Shown here: positions 58,477-64,000 of the stretch, piece by piece
Layout of the letters: each line of letters begins with the position of its first letter
How positions within the stretch are numbered: the first letter of the stretch is position 1
DNA from: Utricularia gibba
Lineage: Eukaryota; Streptophyta; Magnoliopsida; Lamiales; Lentibulariaceae
NCBI GenBank assembly: GCA_002189035.1
Contig: NEEC01000013.1
Span: 2,790,001-2,854,000, forward strand
Direction of reading: 5' to 3'
Length of the DNA: 64,000 nt
Notes under the pieces: generated by a model
The model's input: the letters and a program-made list of their open reading frames with translations, nothing else
Database searches by the model: none
Told to the model about the DNA's origin: nothing
Position numbers and translations under genes: made by a program

Positions 58477-59817
58477 AGTGTTGCTGGTGTGTGGCCACCT
58501 CACAGCCTTTCAAGACCTGTCCCTTATCCTTTCCACCTGTCGGAGATTAAACATAACAATTCGAATATTTATATAACAAATTATTGTAAAACTAGATCTC
58601 AATAGCCAAGTGACCGCGGCAGCGGTGAAAGATCCGTTCTTTAAACATGAACGGGATCAGAATGCACCTCTTAAACCTGCGTAACAATGGCGGCAATCTT
58701 CTGTTATTCATAAGAAATTTGAAGACAAAGAAATTGACAACAGGAAGTAAGGTGTAGCACATCCATACAAGTTTTTGCCAGTCGAAATATTGCTTCAGAT
58801 GACAATCTGTATTAAGGAAGACAAAATGCAGATTCTCATTGAACATATAGATGCTCAAACAAGAAAAAAACCAGATAGTTTCTTGCTTCATTGTTAGATC
58901 GCGTATCAGCTTCTCTGCAGGCGCACAAAACCAATGATTCTTCGAGGTTAATCTGGAATTAATTCAAATTCACTCTGCCATTGAAAAAATAAAGAATTCG
59001 ATTCACGCATGAAAGGCAAATGCCTTCATTGTTAGATCGCGTATCAGCTTCGTCTCATTCGGCGGTCCATTTAGCCAAATGCCTTCACTCCGCCGCAGGT
59101 AGCACAGCAACACCGTGATGGCGTCATGTCCGAGCGCTACCAGATTCTCTCTCTCTTTCTTGAAGATCAAGAAAGGCAACTGCTTGAGGCCCATTAATTC
59201 ATCCAGAAGAGCCCGTTTGTTATACCCAAATATGATGGACAATCAACTTAGGTCCAGGCCCAAAAAATACGTACATGCAAATACACTTATGCAAACCAGT
59301 ACACCAGAAACAATTCACTACCAATACCAGAGGAAAGAAGCTGCAGCCGACGGCATGAGCGTGTGCTTCTTGCTGGTGATGGTGGGCATCAAAGACTCGA
59401 GTTTCTCTTATTCTGAAGGAATGACGGTAGCAGCAGGTCAACTCAGAAAGCAAGATAGATTGCAGCAGTTGAGGGTGTTCATGGTATTCCAGATGGATGG
59501 AAGAGGATGATGGCGGATCTTCGAGTCCCGGATATCAATTGCAGATAAAGCAGCAGATGAGAGTACCGAGAGCACTCGAAATGCAGGGATTTCACAAAGA
59601 CAACAACATAACGCAGAAACATCAGATCCCTGCTGTTTAGTAGACTACAAACACAGAGAGCTACCAACATGTTGCACGATTCTTGGATGGTGCAGGGATG
59701 ACAGTTTTACGGGAATTCAAAGATAAGTGCCCAGACAAGACTAACTAACCCCGATTCACCAGATCTGGATCTTAAGCTTCTCTGGAAATTCAAAAAACAG
59801 ATGGATCTAGAACTAAC
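58477..59817. other. Intergenic region with a short direct repeat; uncertain open frames
   Basis: No gene can be supported with confidence. A minus-strand frame at 59242-59003 (80 residues, with LPFLIFKKERENLVALGHDAITVL) has coding-like composition but no recognised family. The 21-base word ATTGTTAGATCGCGTATCAGC, or near copies of it, occurs at 58890-58912 and 59027-59049, and AAATGCCTTCA recurs at 59018 and 59077. The region may be a decayed gene or 3' parts of the CYSTM-type gene. Confidence 0.4.
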
Positions 59818-60126
59818 CATGATTTCAAGAGAGTCGAACTCCAGGATTGGTGTTGTTGCTGTTGCGGCTGCGGCTGCGAGTACACCGCCGGGGGACATCC
59901 CGGAGGTGGATATCCCGGCGGTGGATATCCCGACGGTTGATATCCCGGTGGTGGATATCCCGGCGGTGGATATCCCGACGGTGGATACCCTGCAAACCCG
60001 AATCAAGCAAGCATTTAAGAACACTAAAAATCAAGTTCGTCTGCAGAAGAACCAAGAATGAGGAAGCTAACCTTGCGGCGGAGGAACGCCGACCGGCTGT
60101 TGGTACTGGTGATAGCAGTAACTCAT
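59818..60126 (-). CDS. CYSTM-type protein with YPPPG repeats, C-terminal exon not resolved
   Basis: Small plant proteins of this type carry a Gly/Pro/Tyr-rich N-terminus and a Cys-rich C-terminal membrane segment at the plasma membrane and are linked to stress tolerance. Exon 1 (60126-60072) encodes MSYCYHQYQQPVGVPPPQ. Exon 2 (59989-59818) encodes six to seven YPPPG/YPPSG/YQPSG units, then QPQPQQQQHQSWSSTLLKS, ending in a split codon. The expected last exon, with a CLAALCCCC-like segment, is not clear. Downstream frames hold LVALCVCSLL (near 59665) and SALCCCLCEIP (near 59615), each imperfect. So the gene either has a diverged end or is broken there. Confidence 0.55.
59888..59990 (-). repeat. 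15-base tandem repeat encoding YPPPG units
   Basis: About seven copies of a 15-base unit (plus-strand form GGATATCCCGGCGGT, with small changes at two positions) lie head to tail inside exon 2 of the CYSTM-type gene. On the minus strand each gives one pentapeptide. Near-identity between copies suggests recent slippage; copy number probably varies between individuals. Confidence 0.85.
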
Positions 60127-60556
60127 GGATAACAGCACAGATTTTCGATTCGGCAACCGATGTCCACCGACTCCACCACTCCTGCGCACTATTTCCCTCC
60201 CACGAAGACTACGTAGTCGTCGAAGACCAAGACAAATATTCCGCTGAGTCAACTCACCAAGTCTCTACTTTCCAACCACCTTTCCTTTCTATTTATTATA
60301 ACTCCTTAAAAATTAATATTTGTGGGGTTTACCGTTATTATATTCCAAACTGGAACGTGTCAAGAAATAACATAGACAGTAAGGAGAAAGCATTGAGGAA
60401 TTTTTTTTAAAATTAAAATACCAATAATATTATCTTCTATATTTAATCACATTATTATGTGGTCCGTACTAAAACACAGAGGGTGGTGAAGCGAGAGTTT
60501 CACTCTAACACAGTGATTGAAAGTTTTCACTGCTTACACGTGTTGGTTTTCGGGTC
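60127..60556. promoter_or_regulatory. CYSTM-type gene promoter and TIN1-like 3' flank
   Basis: Leader of the minus-strand CYSTM-type gene to about 60250, then AT-rich DNA and the 3' untranslated region of the next minus-strand gene. No named element. Confidence 0.35.
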
Positions 60557-62100
60557 TCAGAGGGTGAAGGGACTGGGAGGCAGATGAACGATGGGCACCT
60601 TGGACATGGAGACATTACCCACGAGGGCATCAGGAGTAAAAGTATCCTCTGACAGCACCGGTGGTTCCACCGGGTGAACGCTCTCCGGCACAACCTTGTT
60701 GCCGACAACCTTTGCTAGTACCTCGAAGTGCATTTTCAGACTGTGAGGCTTTGTTCTCCATTCTGGGAAGCCCACTAGATCTGTTGCCTTCACCTTCTTT
60801 TCAACTGCAAACCCTATCTTGACGAATGTCTGGGCTGACACATCTGCTTTCACAAGTTTGAACGAGCCCTTCTCAGTTGCCCTTTTGCCGAGTACAGAGG
60901 AGAGCAGTGCCTCGAACCCAAGTAATCTCGAGTTTGCACCGGTGATGGAGGTTATAGGCCAAAGGGTGCTGAATTCGTCCGGCGTGAGAAGTGCCGTTGC
61001 TCCGCCGTGTAGATCAATAGGTGAGGATGCTCCAGCTTCACCTCCCATGACTTTCTTTTTTGATGCAGAGGAAAGCTCAACGAGACCGGGGGCAAGGCGC
61101 TTTAGCTTCAGTCTGTTTGTGGAAGATGCTGACGATGATGCAGGGGAATTCAGAGATGTCGGGCCGACGATACACAGGGAGAGAACAGAGCCGTCCTCGG
61201 TTCCGACAGCGTTTCGAAGGTACTCAGCTAGAGTTAGAAGACCCGAGGCAAAACCGCTGGTACCCCTATTCAGGGGAAGAGGAAATTCAATGGGATGCCG
61301 TAGGCTAACTGATCGAGCACCCTTAACAGTGACAACTGCACCCTCTGCCAGAATCACTTTCTTCAACTCACCGGCGTCCACATCATTCTGAAAGGCAATC
61401 AATCAAATGAACAGACTCAAACAGGGATGTAAAATTTTGTGTAGTATTCTCAAAGGTTTAATTTTTACGCAGAACTGAGGCACCCGCAAATAAACTAAGC
61501 AGTACACATTGTATGCAAAACGAGAACTCACAGGGAGCGAAATCCGCATGTCTTTGGCATCCTGAATCCAGAGTTCCATTGGGCCTGCCAATTGAAAAGG
61601 TGCAAGAACAGGTGTCTGGTTGCTAATCAATTTCCTCTCGGCCAATCCATTTTCTTCACCAGGTCCAGTATAGGGCTCTGTTTGGAAGATCGGTAAATCA
61701 ATGTATTCCCAACTGCTCACATCTTCAAGCAACCTAAAAGGAAGAACTTTATTATCGATCTCGACATCAAACTCGTACTGTATCGACTTCCCCACCATCG
61801 CATCCCTAAGATTAAAATCTGAAATCTTCAAATCATCTGACTGAAAACCGAAACCCTTGACAATCGCCTCCTTTAGATCCTAATACAATCAAAAGAGCCA
61901 GAAGTTCCTTATACTAATCCAAGAAAGACAAAGAAAAAGGAACTAACATCATCACAACAGCTTACCGAAATCGCTTTTGTGTATGGAAGACCGAAATCAG
62001 AGCTGTAAATAAAGGCTTCCGCCTTCGCAACATGTTGAACCACGATCAAGACCAGACAAGAAAACACGATCACCTGCCGCGATCGTACCCTCAAATCCAT
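60557..62100 (-). CDS. TIN1: TIN1-like (tunicamycin-induced 1) secretory-pathway protein
   Basis: Arabidopsis TIN1 is a plant-specific protein induced by ER stress that affects the pollen surface; its molecular activity is unknown. Exons (minus strand): 62100-61966, 61879-61532 and 61387-60557, joining into 437 residues. Residues 1-28 are a signal peptide (VIVFSCLVLIVVQ then AKAEA). Landmarks follow: FIYSSDFGLPYTK, YEFDVEIDNKVLPFRLLEDV, APFQLAGPMELWIQDAKDMRISLP, ELKKVILAEGAVVTVKGARSVSLR and the C-terminus SMSKVPIVHLPPSPFTL. No ER-retention signal is seen at the end. The ATG at 62100 is preferred over an alternative non-ATG extension because it begins the signal peptide. Confidence 0.88.
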
Positions 62101-63074
62101 CCCCAAATCCAAAAAACACTCAAGATGCCCTTCAAACGCGAGAACTAATCCACGAATCTAGCAGGGAATTGGGAGGATTCCGGAAATTTCTGGAGAAACT
62201 CAACGGAATTGGACGTTATTATTTTCTTCCCTTTCCCAAAAAAAAAATCAGCAAGTTAATTCGGTGGTCCAATGCACCGCGTGGAGTGATTACGTGGAAC
62301 GCAGCATCCAATAAATTCAGACATTGATGTGGCCCCTTCTTTCATTGGTTGCTCCTTGACCCAAACACATTCTGTGGGCCCCTTCCGTACGCAATTCAAA
62401 GGGTAAAATCGGAAGAATAAATAACATGCTTTGACTTGGGTATAAGTTGTTTCACTGCGGTTTGTGAGTTCCGAATTTAGATTCTTCCTTAGATGTAGGA
62501 GTGCTGGACATGATCTCCTTCAATGTGCAATGAGAGCGTGGCCCCAGGCTTCATCATCATGAAGTACGGGCTCGCTTGATCGCATTCATACCTGGTACTC
62601 CTTGTAGATATATGGGCATGGAAGGTTTCAAGAAAAAACTAACCTGTGCAATGTTTCAGGTACCCAGAAACTCCTCCTACCAGGGAAGCTCTGTTGGTAG
62701 TGCTTGAACAATGCGGGTGAGCTTAATGAATGCTTGAACATTTAGAAGCGTGCTTAGTTCCTAGTTAGCTGATAACAACGGCTGCTTCGCAATATTTTAC
62801 TCAATCATGGTACTTGCATTATTCTGGCTGGTGATCCAACCGAAAATGTAGCTTGTCTGCGAGAGAGATTTGTCTACCTAACTCCTTTTACTTGCTTTTT
62901 GTAGTGTGAGCTGCTATACCAGCGGCATTCAATTCTGGGGAAGTTACATGAATAATTTGTGATCTAGGCCGTGAGAATGGGGGCCTGGCTTCCAGTTTCC
63001 AGCACTATAAAATGCTGGAGGAAGCACATCTGGTTTTCAAGCTGAACCAGTTATTTGAGTTGTTGATTGCTAGG
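62101..63074 (+). promoter_or_regulatory. TIN1-like upstream region and promoter of the secreted Pro/Gly-rich protein
   Basis: The divergent space between two genes. The left 170 bases are the TIN1-like leader. On the right a clear TATA box, TATAAAA, is at 63006-63012, 63 bases before the ATG at 63075. The stretch between is unremarkable; no gene is supported. Confidence 0.6.
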
Positions 63075-63515
63075 ATGGCCTGTTACAAATTTCTCCTTGC
63101 GTTGGCTCTCGCTGCCGTCTGTTTTTCCGCTGTCTCTGCGGCGGGCAATCGCCGCCTCCTGGCTCCGGTGTTCCCTGGACTCCCTGATCCCACCAGCACA
63201 ACCCCTAGATTTCAGGGCGCCACAGAGCCTGGCAGTTCAGTCCCTGGCTCGACATTCCCTGGTAGCATAGGCTTTGGCCCGACGACATTTCCCGGTGGGT
63301 TCCCTGGTTCATTCCCTGGTGCGGGATTTCCAGGTACTCTGATGCCGGATTTCGCAACACCCCTGTTCAATCCACAGGTCCTCCCTCCTTTCCTCCGAGG
63401 CGCCTCCCTGCCGAATGGTGGCAATGCTGGCTACCCTGGTGGTTCTCCGGTGTACGCCGGTACCGGGCCATACGGACTCTACAATAATCCACCCCAGATT
63501 CCAACTGTTCCTTGA
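63075..63515 (+). CDS. Small secreted Pro/Gly-rich cell-wall-type protein
   Basis: A single exon of 146 residues. Residues 1-25 are a signal peptide (FLLALALAAVCFSAVSAAG). The mature part is rich in Pro, Gly, Phe, Ser and Thr, with repeated FPG words (FPGLPD, FPGSIG, FPGGFPGSFPGAGFPG) and no cysteine pattern, like short putative cell-wall plasma-membrane proteins of seed plants. An AATAAA polyadenylation signal is at 63613. An in-frame ATG at 63012 exists but lies only at the end of the TATA box, so 63075 is the start. Role in the wall is inferred from composition. Confidence 0.8.
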   Translation: MACYKFLLALALAAVCFSAVSAAGNRRLLAPVFPGLPDPTSTTPRFQGATEPGSSVPGSTFPGSIGFGPTTFPGGFPGSFPGAGFPGTLMPDFATPLFNPQVLPPFLRGASLPNGGNAGYPGGSPVYAGTGPYGLYNNPPQIPTVP

Positions 63516-64000
63516 ATCCGTTATGGTTCCTAGAGCTCCTTAGTTTCTTGTGTGTTGCGTGATGTCCTGTTGCCTTTCGCATTTTGCTTTGTTTCCCGTG
63601 TGATGTATCCAAATAAAGAAGTTCGTGTAGTCTGTTGGTGATCATAATATATTTCATATTTTGTTTTGCAACCTACGCTAGAAAGAAAAACGTTCTGCAT
63701 CAAACTCTAAAGGGAGGGGGCTCACAGAGCCCACAACCCATTGTTAACCACAGGGATATCCATTTTAACGTTCAGAAGCTCGAGTAGTCTACAGATAGAG
63801 GCGAATGAAAAACAGATAAAAAAACCCATCTTTCTTGCCTTTTTTGAATCTGGTTCATGGGTCATACATATTACAGGAGTAAAGCCGTAAGCCATTGATG
63901 ATCGTAAGGTCTTCATGGAGTACTGGAACCCCGGAAGAAGAATGGCTGCATTCGCAGAAAAAAAGAACCCAGATTCATTTCATATCATTAAAGCGAACAT
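63516..64000. other. 3' flank of the Pro/Gly-rich gene; right window edge
   Basis: 3' untranslated DNA to about 63620, then AT-rich sequence. A minus-strand open frame at 63916-63722 could be the end of a gene lying to the right, but nothing in it is recognisable. Confidence 0.3.

Noticed and set aside
59888-59990. CRISPR-like array of short repeats
   Set aside because: Units of 15 bases without spacers, in frame inside a plant gene; a coding tandem repeat.
59847-60410. Plus-strand frame rich in SRRWISRRW repeats, looking like an arginine-rich protein
   Set aside because: It is the antisense reading of the YPPPG repeats of the CYSTM-type gene; the minus strand has the start, splice sites and family sequence.

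Overview
This is a piece of a flowering-plant nuclear genome. Every gene has plant-style short GT-AG introns, and several families are plant-specific: methionine S-methyltransferase, STICHEL, Tubby-like F-box, ROH1, plastid fibrillin, plastid NFU, TIN1 and CYSTM. The species cannot be named from the sequence. The region is gene-dense (about one gene or gene remnant per 2.5 kb) with little recognisable transposon DNA, so it looks like a euchromatic arm.

Layout, left to right. 1-5 kb: STICHEL-like clamp-loader protein (+). 5.8-10.2 kb: RRN3/TIF-IA, the RNA polymerase I initiation factor (+). 11.1-16.1 kb: methionine S-methyltransferase (+). 16.7-19.5 kb: proteasome ATPase RPT5 (+). 19.8-22.4 kb: GRP23-like PPR protein (-). 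23.0-24.0 kb: relic of coatomer delta (+). 24.3-25.5 kb: seven-helix membrane protein of unknown function (-). 26.6-27.7 kb: RABA GTPase relic (+). 28.1-30.2 kb: TruA-like tRNA pseudouridine synthase (+). 31.3-32.5 kb: relic of an RBM22-type CCCH splicing factor (-). 33.1 kb: short DUF688-like protein (+). 33.8-34.7 kb: plastid NFU (+). 35.0-36.2 kb: relic of ATP phosphoribosyltransferase (-). 36.6-38.0 kb: eS12 (+). 38.2-40.1 kb: YY1 zinc-finger factor (-). 40.8 kb: eS28 (-). 41.9-43.7 kb: MRS2 magnesium transporter (-). 44.5-45.7 kb: protein with four tandem B3-like domains (-). 47.5-49.1 kb: Tubby-like F-box protein (+). 50.0-51.2 kb: ROH1-like protein (+). 51.8-53.1 kb: group A bZIP factor (-). 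53.5-54.9 kb: unrecognised gene (-). 55.3-57.0 kb: uL3 (+). 57.2-58.5 kb: plastid fibrillin (-). 59.8-60.1 kb: CYSTM-type YPPPG-repeat protein (-). 60.6-62.1 kb: TIN1-like secretory protein (-). 63.1-63.5 kb: secreted Pro/Gly-rich protein (+).

These are ordinary housekeeping and regulatory genes, not a physical pathway cluster. A growth theme recurs: RRN3, three ribosomal proteins and RPT5, and four of the five visible upstream regions in this set carry TGGGCC/T (site II) boxes, some with a telo-box. I found no convincing new multi-gene system.

Two patterns do stand out. First, five otherwise intact genes (STICHEL, GRP23, YY1, the four-B3 gene and TULP) carry ten single-base deletions, all in G/C context and most in runs of five G or C, each of which restores the family sequence and the exon arithmetic if one base is added. 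That points to assembly under-calls rather than biology. Second, four gene relics (delta-COP, RABA, RBM22-type, HISN1) lie in 23-36 kb, all with introns retained and broken by many independent lesions. This is what gene loss after a genome or segmental duplication would leave.
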